A stretch of DNA of 59,550 bases from Acidimicrobiia bacterium (GCA_011523395.1 WTGW01000006.1:1-59550), one strand, 5' to 3'; shown: positions 9,141 through 18,664, counted from the first letter of the stretch. The notes: a model not told the origin generated them from the letters alone. Numbers and translations: made by a program.

Positions 9141-9305
9141 TAGTGGTCGGTCTGCGAACAACCGGGTGCTCTGGCGGCCATCGGCGCCCCGTCGCTGCGT
9201 TCCGCTTCCTCTACGTACCGCTGCGGGTACGCCTTCGTCAGCGGGCCTTGCGAGGAACACCGCTGCCTCGCCATACCACACCGCCATTCCACAGACAGAC
9301 CACTA
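9141..9305. repeat. Possible miniature inverted-repeat element
   Basis: The 165-nt segment between a dehydrogenase start and thiD begins with TAGTGGTCGGTCTG (9141-9154) and ends with CAGACAGACCACTA (9292-9305). The ends are inverted repeats matching at 13 of 14 positions. The inside has no convincing gene. A 22-nt stretch near the right end (9277-9298) recurs with two mismatches between atpF and atpH (28588-28609). This fits a small non-autonomous mobile element, but no target-site duplication could be made out. Confidence 0.4.
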
Positions 9306-9350
9306 GACCGCGACCATGGCGGCGTTGCCACCTGATGCCGAACAGTCAGG

Positions 9351-10148
9351 CTACGTCCAGCCGAAGTGGTCGATGGGGCCTTCGCCGCGGCCCAGGTCCC
9401 ATCCGGCGGCGCCGGTGATGGCGCGCGACACCCAGGCTCGGGCGTCGGCGATGGCCACGATCAGGTCGGCGCCGGTGGCCAGGCGGGCCGCTATGGAGGC
9501 CGACAGCGCATCCCCGGTTCCGTGGACGTTACGCGACCGCACCCGGCGTCCCGGGAGTGCATGGGTCCGGACCCCGTCCGAGAACACGTCCAGGAGAGGC
9601 TTGTCGTCAGCCATCCGGCCGCCGGTCACCAGGAAGGGTGTCCGGGTGGTGCGGGCGAGGAACTCTGCCGCGGCCCGCTGGTCCCGTTCGTTCTCGACAG
9701 GTCGGCCAGCCAGTAGCGCAGCCTCCCGATGGTTGGGGGTGGCCAGGCGGGCGGTCGGGATCAGGGCTTCGCGGTAGGCGGCGACGGTCGCACGATCCGC
9801 CAGCGATCTGCCGTCTCGATCCACCAGAACCGGGTCGATCACCAGGTTGGGCAGCCGGGCCGCCAGGTCAGCCACCAGCCGGACCACCTCGGGCCGGCCC
9901 AGGAGACCCGTCTTGGTGGCGTCGGGCGGCAGGTCGGTGGCGACCGCGTCCAACTGGGCCGAGATCATCTCGACGGGTACTTGCTCGGCCCGGGTCACCC
10001 CCCGGGTGTTCTGCGCGGTGACGGTGGTGATCACCGTGGTGGCGAACACGCCGTGCGCCGACAGCGTCTTGAGGTCGGCCTGGATCCCGGCGCCGGCCCC
10101 GGAGTCGCTGCCGCCGATCGTCATCACCGTCTTGGGGGTATCTGTCAT
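9351..10148 (-). CDS. thiD: Hydroxymethylpyrimidine/phosphomethylpyrimidine kinase
   Basis: Phosphorylates HMP and HMP-P to HMP-PP for thiamin synthesis and salvage. The 265-residue protein has the N-terminal [19 protein letters not shown] motif and a C-terminal [14 protein letters not shown] anion-hole motif. In most ThiD proteins the latter reads GTGC; the Asp here is as in ordinary ribokinases, a small but notable change. Its ATG overlaps the stop of the upstream transporter ATPase gene by 4 nt. It is thus the last gene of the TPP-riboswitch operon, pairing uptake with phosphorylation. Confidence 0.9.
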   Translation of the reverse strand: MTDTPKTVMTIGGSDSGAGAGIQADLKTLSAHGVFATTVITTVTAQNTRGVTRAEQVPVEMISAQLDAVATDLPPDATKTGLLGRPEVVRLVADLAARLPNLVIDPVLVDRDGRSLADRATVAAYREALIPTARLATPNHREAALLAGRPVENERDQRAAAEFLARTTRTPFLVTGGRMADDKPLLDVFSDGVRTHALPGRRVRSRNVHGTGDALSASIAARLATGADLIVAIADARAWVSRAITGAAGWDLGRGEGPIDHFGWT

Positions 10149-11941
10149 GTCCTCCAGCTGACCAAGCTGTCGTGGGCGGTCCGGCGCTCGCAGCCGGATC
10201 TCTGCACGATGCCGAGCTCGTCCGGTTCAACCGTGGTGTTCGTGCATCCGCCCGCATCGTAGGCCTGGTAGGTCACGCGACCGCGGTCCACCGGGACAGG
10301 CTCGCCGTCGAGGCTGAGGGCGGACGGCTCGCTCCACCGTACTTCGATGGGAGGGTCGTCGCATCGGGTGAAGAGCTCGGACCACACGACCGGCGACCGA
10401 AGGTGGTCGCCGTCGCACAGGAGGTAGCGCACCAGCACGTCCTCGCCGGTGTCGAGACCCTCGATCCTGGCCGGCCACCGGCTCGGGCCCTGGACGCCGG
10501 GGCTACCCGGTCCGATGGTGAGCCGGTACCGGGCACCCGGCTCCCAGGCGAAATCTCTGGTGTTCGGGTCGAGGGGAGTGGACGGCAGGGACGACTCGGT
10601 TCCCGGCAGGATGGCGCCACCGTGGTCGTATCCACCCCAGTTGACGGCCAGGTTCCGGGGATGGCGGGGATTCCACTGGAGCCCGGTGTGGGCGCCTCCT
10701 TCGTGGCGGGTGGGCGACCAGAAGGATGCCTGAATCGCGAAGAAGGCCAGGCGGCTGACCGCCGGTGGCTCCAGCACTTCCAGGACCACCGAGACGGACG
10801 CCAGGGGGACATCGGGAACATCCCACCAGACATGGAACGAGGAAGCCCCGTTCGGAGACGGTGGCAACCCCCGGTCGCGCACGGGATCCGAGGCCACCGG
10901 TTCGAAACGCGCTCGGGGAGCGTCGGCGGGGTGTGCCGGCTCGGACAGAGCGACAACCATCTCCGGGTCGATCTCCACGAGCACGCGGGTCCCTCTAGGA
11001 GGGCCGGTACCCGCGGTCTGGACGACAAGAGGATGACCGGAGCAGTCCACCTCCACACGGGTCTGCCCGGCCACGAAGGTGGTCGCGTCCACCGTCCCGG
11101 CCAGGCTCCCGGTCGGACTCAAGGCAGCGCCATCGGGCCGGATGACCACCCGGTGGCGGCCGTCCGGAAGGTGCGTGGGAATGGCGCCCCACCGGGAGGT
11201 GGCGGAACCGGATTCGACCGCTAAATCGGCGAAGTTCTCGAACCCGAGGAAGCGGGCCACGAACTCGGTGGCCGGGCGGCTCCATAGTTCCTCAGGGGTG
11301 TCGACCTGGCGTATCCGACCCCGGTGCAATATCGCCACCCGGTCGGCGATGGCAAAGGCCTCGTCCTGGTCGTGGGTGACGTAGAGGGCCGTGATGCCTA
11401 TCCGGCGCAGGAGTTCGGACAGTTCCGGGACCAGACGGGCGCGCAGGGCCCGGTCAAGGGCGCCCACCGGTTCGTCGAGCATCAAGAGGGCCGGTTCGGG
11501 CGCCAGCGACCGGGCCAGGGCGACCCGCTGCTGCTCGCCACCCGAGAGGGAGTCGACTCCGCGGTCGCCGTAGTCGCCGAGGTCGACCCACGAGAGCACC
11601 TCCTCCACCCGTTCGCGGATGGCCCGCCGGTCCCTTCCCTGCATCCGGAGTCCGAAGGTCACGTTCTCGGTCACGTTCAGGTGGGGGAACAGCGCGTAGT
11701 CCTGGAACATCAGGCCCACCCCCCGGCGGTGAACGTCGACGCGGGTGATGTCGCGCGACGCCAACTCGACACGCCCTGCTGCTGGCTTCTCGAGGCCGGC
11801 GATCACCCGCAGGAGGCTCGACTTTCCCGAGCCTGACGGCCCCAGTACGGCCATCACCTCCCCGGATCCCACCGACAGGTCGATACCGTCCAGGGCGCGG
11901 TGCTTCCCGTAGTCCAGCGTGATGCCGGTGATCTCGAGCAT
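10145..11941 (-). CDS. Thiamin-type ABC transporter ATPase with unusual C-terminal domain fusion
   Basis: A 598-residue protein. Residues 1-335 are a normal ABC ATPase with TOBE tail: Walker A GPSGSGKS (34-41), Q-loop Q80, signature LSGGEQQ (132-138), Walker B LLMLDEP (152-158), H-loop His190. Typical ThiQ/PotA-like ATPases end near residue 230-350. Here about 250 more residues follow (345-598), rich in W, G and D, predicted beta-rich, with four Cys and segments such as [14 protein letters not shown] and [13 protein letters not shown]. The ATG overlaps the permease stop by 1 nt (TGATG). The ATPase call is certain. The thiamin link comes from context; the extension is unrecognised and resembles a lectin/DUF3472-like fold only loosely. 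Confidence 0.88.
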   Translation of the reverse strand: MLEITGITLDYGKHRALDGIDLSVGSGEVMAVLGPSGSGKSSLLRVIAGLEKPAAGRVELASRDITRVDVHRRGVGLMFQDYALFPHLNVTENVTFGLRMQGRDRRAIRERVEEVLSWVDLGDYGDRGVDSLSGGEQQRVALARSLAPEPALLMLDEPVGALDRALRARLVPELSELLRRIGITALYVTHDQDEAFAIADRVAILHRGRIRQVDTPEELWSRPATEFVARFLGFENFADLAVESGSATSRWGAIPTHLPDGRHRVVIRPDGAALSPTGSLAGTVDATTFVAGQTRVEVDCSGHPLVVQTAGTGPPRGTRVLVEIDPEMVVALSEPAHPADAPRARFEPVASDPVRDRGLPPSPNGASSFHVWWDVPDVPLASVSVVLEVLEPPAVSRLAFFAIQASFWSPTRHEGGAHTGLQWNPRHPRNLAVNWGGYDHGGAILPGTESSLPSTPLDPNTRDFAWEPGARYRLTIGPGSPGVQGPSRWPARIEGLDTGEDVLVRYLLCDGDHLRSPVVWSELFTRCDDPPIEVRWSEPSALSLDGEPVPVDRGRVTYQAYDAGGCTNTTVEPDELGIVQRSGCERRTAHDSLVSWRT

Positions 11942-13575
11942 CAGAACTCCCCGAGCCCAGCGACCCGGTAGCGGTCGATGGCCATGATTATCACTGTCGT
12001 GAGGAGCATCAGGACGGTACTCAGGGCCAGCGCCTGCCCGAGGTTGGCCGCCCCCGGCTGGCCGAGTAGGCGGAAGATTGCGGTCGGGATGGTCGGCCGG
12101 CCGGGCCGGATTAGGAAGGCGGTTGCGCCGAACTCGCCGAGTGACACGGCGGCCGCGAAACCGGCCCCGACCATTGCGGCCCGGCTGATGATCGGCAGTT
12201 CCACCTCCCGGAAGACCCGCCGGGGCGAGGCTCCGAGGATGGCCGCCGCCTCGCGGAGGCGGGGCTGCACCGACCGGAGGACCGGGGTCACGGTGCGGAT
12301 CACGAACGGCGCCGCGACGACCGAATGGGCCAGGGGTATCAGCCAGATCGAGGTACGGAGATCCACCGGCCAGTCGAAGGCGACCAGGAACCCGAAGCCG
12401 ATCGTGACGGCCGACGTGCCGAGCGGGAGCATCAGGAAGGTGTCGAGCCGCGCGCCCAACCGGCCGGGGCGCCGCGCGATCACCACGGCCGCGACGAGCC
12501 CGGCCGCCACGGCGGGCACCACGGCGGCCGCTGCGAACCACAACGAGTTCACGATCGCCTCGGCAGGGTCGACGAAGGGGGTAGCGCCTCGGACCAGGCT
12601 CGCGTAGTGGTCCAGACCCGGCCCGGCCGACGTGCGCAGCGATCGCCACATCAGCGTGCCGATCGGGGCGCCCAGGTAGAGGACCATCGAGGCGATGGTC
12701 CCTCCCACGACCAGGTACTGACCCGGGGTGGCGGGGCGGCGGGCCACGGTTCGGCTCGAACGCAGGGGGAGGCGCCGGGCGTGGCGCTGCTGGAGCCGGG
12801 TGTACGCCCACAGGGCCGTAGCCACACCCGCCATCTGGACCAGCGCCAGGGCAGCCGAGGCGGCCAGGTCCAGGTTGATGGTGGCCTCCCGCCAGACCGC
12901 CACCTCGATGGTGGCGTAGCTGAAACCCCCCAGGATCAGCACCACCCCGAACGACGTGAAGGTGAACAGGAAGACGATGGAGGCGGCCGCCGCGATCGAA
13001 GGGAACAGGAGGGGTAGCGTGACAGCCAGGAACGCCCGCGCCCGGTTGGCGCCCAACGCCCGGGCCGCCTCCTCGATCCTCGGATCGATGAGCTCCCAGA
13101 AGCTGCCCACGATGCGGACCACCACGGCGTAGTTGAAGAACACGTGGGCGATGAGGATCGCCCAGGCCGTCTGGCGCAGATCCACCCCGAGCGGGCCACC
13201 CGGTCCGAGAAGGGCCAGGTAGGCGGCTCCCACGACCACTGTCGGCAACACGAACGGGACCGTCACCGCCGCCCTCAGCAACCTCCTGCCGAAGAACGAG
13301 TACCTGGAGAGGACGTAGGCGCCCGGTAGGGCGAACAGCAGGGTGGCCATGGTGGAGACCGTGGCCTGCCAGACCGTGAACCAGGCGGCCCGCCGCAGCG
13401 AGCCCTTGGTGGCGATCTCCACGAAGGGCGACAGGTCGAGTTGCCCATCCAGGGTCAGGCTGCGCAGCACCACCCGCACCAGCGGGTATGCGAAGAACAG
13501 CCCGAAGAAGGCGAGCGGGACGGCGACCAGCCACCGTCCGGCGCCGGACTTCAGGAGGCTACGACCTCGATCCAT
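11941..13575 (-). CDS. thiP: ThiP-like ABC transporter permease (fused two-domain)
   Basis: An inner-membrane permease of 544 residues with about twelve hydrophobic segments. It has two copies of the binding-protein-dependent permease EAA motif: EAARALGANRARAFLAVTLP in the first half and EAAAILGASPRRVF in the second. Such internally duplicated permeases are typical of ThiP and of the Fe3+ transporter FbpB. The TPP riboswitch and thiD in the same operon favour thiamin, TPP or HMP as the substrate. The start overlaps the end of thiB by 25 nt; the stop overlaps the ATPase start. Confidence 0.88.
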   Translation of the reverse strand: MDRGRSLLKSGAGRWLVAVPLAFFGLFFAYPLVRVVLRSLTLDGQLDLSPFVEIATKGSLRRAAWFTVWQATVSTMATLLFALPGAYVLSRYSFFGRRLLRAAVTVPFVLPTVVVGAAYLALLGPGGPLGVDLRQTAWAILIAHVFFNYAVVVRIVGSFWELIDPRIEEAARALGANRARAFLAVTLPLLFPSIAAAASIVFLFTFTSFGVVLILGGFSYATIEVAVWREATINLDLAASAALALVQMAGVATALWAYTRLQQRHARRLPLRSSRTVARRPATPGQYLVVGGTIASMVLYLGAPIGTLMWRSLRTSAGPGLDHYASLVRGATPFVDPAEAIVNSLWFAAAAVVPAVAAGLVAAVVIARRPGRLGARLDTFLMLPLGTSAVTIGFGFLVAFDWPVDLRTSIWLIPLAHSVVAAPFVIRTVTPVLRSVQPRLREAAAILGASPRRVFREVELPIISRAAMVGAGFAAAVSLGEFGATAFLIRPGRPTIPTAIFRLLGQPGAANLGQALALSTVLMLLTTVIIMAIDRYRVAGLGEF

Positions 13576-14600
13576 TCCTCGATCCAGCGGGAACGGTTGG
13601 CGTCGATCTCCTCGGGAGCCACGGTGGCCGGATCATCCGGTATCTCCGTGTACCGGACGAACTCGTCGGGCAATCCAGCCTTCTCATTGGCGGGGAAAAC
13701 GAACATGTTGAGCGGTATGTCCTCCTGGAAGGTGAGCCCGAGCATGAAGTCGACCAGTTGCCGGGCCGCGTTGGGGACCGGCGTCCCGGCCAGGACCCCG
13801 GCGAACTCGATCTGGCGGAAGCAACCGGCCAGCACCACACCGGTGGGCGCCTCGGTGACCGGCGGGTCGGCGTATATGACCTCCGCCGGCGGGGAGGATG
13901 CATACGACACCACGATAGGACGGTCGCCTTCCCCCGATCCGCCGGAGAAGGCCCCGTAGTAGGCGTCCTCCCATCCGGCGGTTACCAGCACGTCGTTGGC
14001 GACGAGGTCCGCCCAGAAGCTCTGCCACGGGTAGTCACCGTCCTCGCCGAAAGTGGCGACGGTCGCCAGCAGGAAGGCCAGGCCCGGGGACGACGTGCCC
14101 GGATGTTCCACCACCAGCAGCCCGGCGTACTCCGGGCTGGTCAGGTCCCTCAGCGTCGAGGGTGGCTCGAGGCCCATCCCCGCCAGCCCGGCTATGTCGT
14201 AGTTGAGGCACACATCGCCGAAGTCGATCGGCGTCACCCGGGAGTCCAGCTTCAAGGAGTCGGGGACGTCGGCGAGTCCCGGCGACTCGTATTCCACGAA
14301 CAGGTCCTCGGCAAGCGCGCGGCCCAGGAAAGTGTTGTCGATCCCGAACATCACGTCCGCCACCGGGTTGTCCTTCGTGAGCACCGCCTGGTTCACCATC
14401 GTGCCGGCATCGCCGGCCTCCAGGTGCTCGACCGTGTGGCCGGTCTCCGCCTCGAACTGCTCCAGCGTGCCCTCGCTGACGTAGAACGAGTCGTGGGTGA
14501 CCAGCCGGATGGTCTGGGGCCCCTCGTCCTCGGGCGTGTCATCGGCACACCCGGCCGCGACCAGCATCAGCGCCGCCAGCGCGATCCCTAGTCTTCTCAT
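13551..14600 (-). CDS. thiB: Thiamin ABC transporter substrate-binding lipoprotein
   Basis: A periplasmic-side binding protein of 349 residues. The N-terminus MRRLGIALAALMLVAAGC is a lipoprotein signal with the lipobox AAGC. The mature part starts with an acidic linker and then TIRLVTHDSFYVSEGTLEQF, which matches ThiB proteins. The segments VMFGIDNTFLGRAL and VSYASSPPAEVIY are also ThiB-like. The ATG at 14600 has GGGAGG 8 nt upstream. It is the first gene after the TPP riboswitch and starts the thiBPQ-thiD operon. The ligand could be thiamin, TPP or a pyrimidine precursor. Confidence 0.9.
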   Translation of the reverse strand: MRRLGIALAALMLVAAGCADDTPEDEGPQTIRLVTHDSFYVSEGTLEQFEAETGHTVEHLEAGDAGTMVNQAVLTKDNPVADVMFGIDNTFLGRALAEDLFVEYESPGLADVPDSLKLDSRVTPIDFGDVCLNYDIAGLAGMGLEPPSTLRDLTSPEYAGLLVVEHPGTSSPGLAFLLATVATFGEDGDYPWQSFWADLVANDVLVTAGWEDAYYGAFSGGSGEGDRPIVVSYASSPPAEVIYADPPVTEAPTGVVLAGCFRQIEFAGVLAGTPVPNAARQLVDFMLGLTFQEDIPLNMFVFPANEKAGLPDEFVRYTEIPDDPATVAPEEIDANRSRWIEEWIEVVAS

Positions 14601-14642
14601 GCGCGCAACCTCCCGCCTTGTGGGGTTTCGGGAGGGCGAGAT

Positions 14643-14729
14643 CACTTCCTTCGCCGGTATTACCCGGATCAGGTTCTACGGTCGGAGATGCAGTCTCCCT
14701 CTCAGCTCTTCCCGGGCTCCCGTGTGTGA
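14643..14729 (-). promoter_or_regulatory. TPP (thiamin pyrophosphate) riboswitch
   Basis: On the minus strand, just upstream of thiB, the conserved thi-box can be read in order: GGGAGCCC, then GCTGAGAGGGAGA (pyrimidine-sensing arm), then ACCGTAGAACCTGATCCGGG, then TAATACCGGCGAAGGAAGTG (pyrophosphate arm and P1 return). Outer CAC/GTG bases can close P1. The 43-nt gap to the thiB start holds its GGGAGG ribosome site, so control is probably at translation initiation. Binding of TPP would turn the uptake/salvage operon off. Confidence 0.95.
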
Positions 14730-14737
14730 GGCCTACC

Positions 14738-15916
14738 TTACACCGGGGTGGTCGATGGATGGAGCGTGAGCACGAGGGTGGCCCTGCTGTAGTCGCCGTC
14801 GGTCCCCACGGCCAGAGCCATCGGGCCCAACCATTGCGACAGCATCGAGAGCAGTCCGTCATCCGACCCGATCCCGGCGGAACCTATCCGGTCGATGACG
14901 CTCGCAAGGTCGACGTAGGCCAGGAGAAGCGGGTCGTAGGAGATGTGCTCCACGGTCCGGCGGTACCGATCGGTGTCGGATACCGCCTCTCTCGTTCCCT
15001 GCTGGACGGCCACCGTGGTCTTGAGCGCGTCCGTACCGGTTCCGATCGTGAGGAACCCGCCATGGAGGAGGTATCCGAGGGAGGGCGTCCCGTCCTCCAT
15101 CAGGCGCGCAGGCCGGCCGGCGCCCGGGAGTTGGTGCAGGGACACCCCCGTCAGCGAGGTGACACCGCCCGCGATGCCGTCCATCGTCCCTGCCAGGGCG
15201 TTCGCGGACAGGGGCCGGTAGGACAGCGCGGCCACCACCTCGACGGAAGAGCCCTCGCGGTCCGGGCTGTGGGCGGCGATGACCAGTTGGCCGCGCAGAT
15301 GGTCGAACAGGTCCGCCTCGGCATCGAGCCCGGTTCCGAGGTCCACGAATCCCAGGGCGAGGTCCAGGGCATCGGCCAGCGTGGCGCCCTGATCGAAGCC
15401 GCCGCCATCCTCATCCGACGGTGGGTCGAACAGGTAGCCGCCGGGTATCAGACCGGCTATCTCGCACCCGTCCAGGACCTCCCGCCAGCGGTCGATGTCG
15501 GGGTCGAACCCTATGGAGACGAACCCCAACGCACCGGCCGGGACGATGGCGTCGGTGACATCGGCCGAGGTATCGGTCCACCAGCTGGTCACATCCGGCG
15601 TCGCCAGGTCGACGACCAGACCGTCACCGATCCAATCGGCCGAGACCATCAACCATTCGGGCGTGTCGAACGGAACTCCGGAACAGAGGCTGCGATCGGG
15701 ATCACCCATCCGCCCGGCTAGCCATGCCAGGTCCACGTACGCCGACGCGAAACGTCCGTCACGCGCCGCGGCCCGTGCCTCCTCGAAGCGCCGGGTGGAA
15801 CCGAGGGTCTCTGGATGATCACCGTCGATCCTTCCCAGTATCTCTTCAAGCAGCCCGCTGTCGGTGCCGAAGAGCAGGAGGTCCCCGGCCCTGCTCCTCC
15901 ATCCACCCGTTGCCAC
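14738..15916 (-). CDS. DUF3352-like protein, C-terminal part (separated by apparent frameshift)
   Basis: A 392-residue frame beginning at a weak GTG. It starts inside what looks like a beta-sheet repeat (GDLLLFGTDSGLLEEILGRI), without a signal peptide or membrane helix. It continues directly the sequence theme of the 186-residue frame just upstream, which it overlaps by about 70 nt in another frame. Together they give a normal-length (about 550 residues) membrane-anchored DUF3352-type protein. Several segments (FASAYVDLAWLAG, PLLLAYVDLASV) resemble the repeated YVDL pattern of that family. Function unknown. A sequencing error or a true frameshift mutation would look the same. Confidence 0.6.
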   Translation of the reverse strand: MATGGWRSRAGDLLLFGTDSGLLEEILGRIDGDHPETLGSTRRFEEARAAARDGRFASAYVDLAWLAGRMGDPDRSLCSGVPFDTPEWLMVSADWIGDGLVVDLATPDVTSWWTDTSADVTDAIVPAGALGFVSIGFDPDIDRWREVLDGCEIAGLIPGGYLFDPPSDEDGGGFDQGATLADALDLALGFVDLGTGLDAEADLFDHLRGQLVIAAHSPDREGSSVEVVAALSYRPLSANALAGTMDGIAGGVTSLTGVSLHQLPGAGRPARLMEDGTPSLGYLLHGGFLTIGTGTDALKTTVAVQQGTREAVSDTDRYRRTVEHISYDPLLLAYVDLASVIDRIGSAGIGSDDGLLSMLSQWLGPMALAVGTDGDYSRATLVLTLHPSTTPV

Positions 15917-16406
15917 TTCCTACCCAGAGAACGCCATCATCGACGACGCTGCGCTCGAAGGAAGTGGACGTCCTCTCCTCCTGCTTCCGGAGCCAACTCC
16001 GCAGGAACTCGGCAGCGGCATCCCTGTCGCTCACGCCCACGGCGACCGCGACGCCGATCTCGCCGTCCTCCAGGTCGACCAGCGCCGCCGACACCTCGGT
16101 CCCTAACCAGGTGCCCAGTTCCCCCAAGATGGTCCCGATGGCGTCGGGCAGAGTGCTGTCTCCTTCGGCTGCTGACCCGAGGGCCCCCTCGAGTTGATCG
16201 AACAGGAGAGGAATGATCCCGGTTGGACTCTCTCCACTCCCCAGATCCAGCCATACGTAAGCGACGGCGTCCTCCGGGTAGTAAGAGGCGGATGCCTCCG
16301 CCGGTGTCACGGAGCGGGGAGGGTCGGCGCGAAAGGCCCGCCAGACCCACACGGACGCGATGGCGGCCGTCACCAGCGCGATAGCGATCATCTCTTTACG
16401 AGTCAC
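15846..16406 (-). CDS. DUF3352-like protein, N-terminal part with membrane anchor
   Basis: The first 25 residues are MTRKEMIAIALVTAAIASVW, an uncleaved signal anchor. They are followed by an acidic outside domain with AVAYVWLDLGSG and AALVDLEDGEIGVAVAVG, as expected of DUF3352-type proteins. After SVVDDGVLWVGSGNG (nt ~15905-15950) the frame turns into low-quality sequence and stops at 15846, while a neighbouring frame carries on with GDLLLFGTDSG. The shift point is therefore near 15880-15915. The gene is divergent from fdhD. Confidence 0.6.
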   Translation of the reverse strand: MTRKEMIAIALVTAAIASVWVWRAFRADPPRSVTPAEASASYYPEDAVAYVWLDLGSGESPTGIIPLLFDQLEGALGSAAEGDSTLPDAIGTILGELGTWLGTEVSAALVDLEDGEIGVAVAVGVSDRDAAAEFLRSWLRKQEERTSTSFERSVVDDGVLWVGSGNGWMEEQGRGPPALRHRQRAA

Positions 16407-16558
16407 GGGTCACCACGGTACTGAAGGACCGCGACAAACGGTACCGGCCATCCGAATCGACGGCCGACGGATGATCCCCGCCCGGGGATCGCCGGCTCGG
16501 CCATAATCAACGGAACCGAAGCATCGACCCGATCACGGCTGCCGGCATGGGAGAGCAC

Positions 16559-17356
16559 ATGTCAACCAGTTCATCCCGCCCCGTACTCCGCGTCAGCGAG
16601 GAGGGTCGAGCGGCGCTCACCGACCTGTTGCCGACCGAGGATCCGGTCGAGTTCCGGCTCCAAGGAGTCCCGATCGCGGTCCTGATGCGGACTCCGGGTC
16701 ATGACGAGGAGCTGGCCCGGGGGTTCGCCCTCACCGAGGGCATCATCCTGCACCCGAAGGAGCTGGCCGAAGTCCGGGCGCTGCCGGGCCTGGACGGGGC
16801 AGGACGCTACGACCTGGTCCTCGCCGACGGGATCCATGTCGACGAGGAGCAGTTCCGCCGCAACCTCTACGCCACCTCTTCATGCGGGGTGTGCGGCAAG
16901 GCCTCCATCGACGCGGTCCGCGTGGCGGCGCCGTCCCTCCCGGCCGGTCCCGTCATTCCTGGTGGCATGCTGCTGGACCTCGTGGAGTCGATGCGCGCGG
17001 CCCAGGCCGGTTTCGACGCCACCGGGGGGCTCCACGCCGCCGCCGCCTTCACCGGCGACGGCGACTTCCTGGGTGCCCGCGAGGACGTGGGCCGGCACAA
17101 CGCCATGGACAAGCTGGTCGGCCGTCTCTCGTCCCGCCGCTGGCCGATGGGGGAGATGGTCGTCACCGTCTCCGGCCGGGTCTCGTTCGAGCTGGTGCAG
17201 AAGGCGGCGGTCGCCGGGATCAGCATCCTGGCCGGCGTCTCGGCCGCCTCCTCACTGGCGGTGGATCTCGCCGGCGAGCTGGGCCTGACCGTGGCGGGCT
17301 TCGTCAGGCCGGGCGGCTTCAACCTCTACACCCATCCCCACCGCATAGCCCCCTGA
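16559..17356 (+). CDS. fdhD: Formate dehydrogenase accessory sulfurtransferase FdhD
   Basis: Carries sulfur from a cysteine desulfurase to the molybdenum cofactor of formate dehydrogenase. The protein of about 265 residues has the sulfur-carrying CGVCGK pair (Cys109 and Cys112 from this start), the EDVGRHNAMDKLVG motif and a C-terminal FVRPGGFNLYTHP typical of FdhD. The ATG at 16559 is preferred because GGAGAG lies just before it; an in-frame ATG at 16547 is the alternative. Upstream is a perfect hairpin GATCCCC-GCCC-GGGGATC (16473-16490) next to a CATAAT -10-like box. No formate dehydrogenase gene is in the window. Confidence 0.92.
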   Translation: MSTSSSRPVLRVSEEGRAALTDLLPTEDPVEFRLQGVPIAVLMRTPGHDEELARGFALTEGIILHPKELAEVRALPGLDGAGRYDLVLADGIHVDEEQFRRNLYATSSCGVCGKASIDAVRVAAPSLPAGPVIPGGMLLDLVESMRAAQAGFDATGGLHAAAAFTGDGDFLGAREDVGRHNAMDKLVGRLSSRRWPMGEMVVTVSGRVSFELVQKAAVAGISILAGVSAASSLAVDLAGELGLTVAGFVRPGGFNLYTHPHRIAP

Positions 17357-17464
17357 GGGGTGGAACCCTCCTGCCAACATGCCCCGGGTCGTCGCCGTCG
17401 TCCTGGACGTCCTGCGCCCTGGACATCCGTCAATGGCTGATGAAAGGTAGGCAGCGCCGTTACG

Positions 17465-18115
17465 ATGACGTGGGTGGGGTCCACATCGGAAGTCGATCAG
17501 AATCGAAGGGCCTTCCGCGAGGCCGGGGCCTTCTTCGTTGAAACCGTCGGCCGGGTACCGCCGCACGCCCTGGACGATCCCGGGCTGGGGGTGTGGAGCG
17601 TTCGCGAGCTGATCGGGCACACCTGCCGCGCCCTCCTCGCGGTGGAGCACGGTTCGGGTAGTGAGCCCGGCATACCGGCTCGGCTGGCCCGCCCGGCGGA
17701 CTACTTCTGCGAGGCGTTGAAGGACACAAGCATCCATGACGCCATTGCCGAGGGCGGGGCTGGCGCCGCCGCCGCCCTGGGCGAGGACGTGTCAACGGCT
17801 GTGGCCGGAATCGTGGACGGTGTTTTCCGCTTCGTGGATTCGCTGCCCGACGATCACCCGGTAGGTACGCCGTGGGGCGAGATGCGGCTCGCCGACTACC
17901 TGCCGACCAGGACCTTCGAGTTGGTGGTCCATACCCTCGATCTAGCGGGGGCGCTGGGCCGGGCCAGCCGGGTACCCGAGCCGGCGTTGTCGGTTGCGCT
18001 GGGGTTGCTCACCGAGGCCGCAGCCCGCACGGGACGGGCCGAAGAACTGCTGATGGCCCTAGCCGGCCGGGCGCCGCTCCGCTCGAATCTCCTCGCCCTG
18101 GGACCGGACTCCTAG
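17465..18115 (+). CDS. Maleylpyruvate isomerase/DinB-like mycothiol-dependent family protein
   Basis: A 216-residue helical-bundle protein of the MDMPI/DinB type. The metal-binding histidine positions fit: [17 protein letters not shown] in the first long helix and [17 protein letters not shown] further on. In actinobacteria these proteins often use mycothiol as a cofactor, in isomerisation or thiol-transfer reactions; the true substrate is unknown. It is convergent with the MogA-like gene and overlaps its end by 4 nt. The ATG at 17465 directly follows a short low-homology spacer after fdhD. Confidence 0.75.
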   Translation: MTWVGSTSEVDQNRRAFREAGAFFVETVGRVPPHALDDPGLGVWSVRELIGHTCRALLAVEHGSGSEPGIPARLARPADYFCEALKDTSIHDAIAEGGAGAAAALGEDVSTAVAGIVDGVFRFVDSLPDDHPVGTPWGEMRLADYLPTRTFELVVHTLDLAGALGRASRVPEPALSVALGLLTEAAARTGRAEELLMALAGRAPLRSNLLALGPDS

Positions 18116-18600
18116 CCGTGCTCGGTGTCTCCGGCCAGCAGCTGGAGGATGTGGGGCAGTAGCGGTTCGAGGGCGCCCATGCCCTCGGCCACGGCTTTGG
18201 GGCTGCCGGGGAGGTTGACCACCAGGCAGGCGCTGATCACGCCCGCCACGCCGCGTGACAGGGCGGCCATGGGCGTGTGGCGCAGGCCTTCCGCCCGGAT
18301 CAGCTCCGCCAGGCCGGCCGCCGGACGGTCGATCAGGGACGCGGTGGCCTCGGGCGTCACGTCCCTGGGCCCGAAGCCCGTGCCACCGGTGGTGACGATC
18401 AGACTGCTTCGCGGGGCCAGCCGCGCCAGCAAGTCCTCGATCAGCTCCCGATCATCCGAGACCAGATGGCGGTCGACCCGGAAGCCCAGGCCGGAGAGCC
18501 GGGCGGCCAGGACGTCGCCGGACGTGTCTGCCCGGGTCCCGTGGGTCACCCCGTCGCTGACGGTCACCGCAGATGCCTTGATGGTGTCCATGGCCCCCAT
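18112..18600 (-). CDS. MogA/MoaB-family molybdenum cofactor biosynthesis protein
   Basis: A molybdopterin-binding fold protein of about 162 residues, acting in adenylylation of molybdopterin before metal insertion. Key motifs are [19 protein letters not shown] at the N-terminus, [18 protein letters not shown] in the middle and LPGSPKAV near the end, all typical of MogA/MoaB. The nearby fdhD fits a molybdenum-enzyme theme. The start could be ATG 18600 or ATG 18591 (MDTIKAS), the latter with a GGGGG stretch upstream. Confidence 0.88.
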   Translation of the reverse strand: MGAMDTIKASAVTVSDGVTHGTRADTSGDVLAARLSGLGFRVDRHLVSDDRELIEDLLARLAPRSSLIVTTGGTGFGPRDVTPEATASLIDRPAAGLAELIRAEGLRHTPMAALSRGVAGVISACLVVNLPGSPKAVAEGMGALEPLLPHILQLLAGDTEHG

Positions 18601-18664
18601 GGTACGGGACCGTCGCGCCACCTCGGTCGCCCGATGCCGGTCCTGGGCGGGCTAGCCTGCCCGC

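Noticed and set aside
11942..13534. Upstream extension of the ThiQ-like frame through the permease gene, giving a 1129-codon frame
   Set aside because: The extension is the off-frame shadow of thiP; the ATG at 11941 begins the ABC domain exactly and is coupled to the thiP stop.
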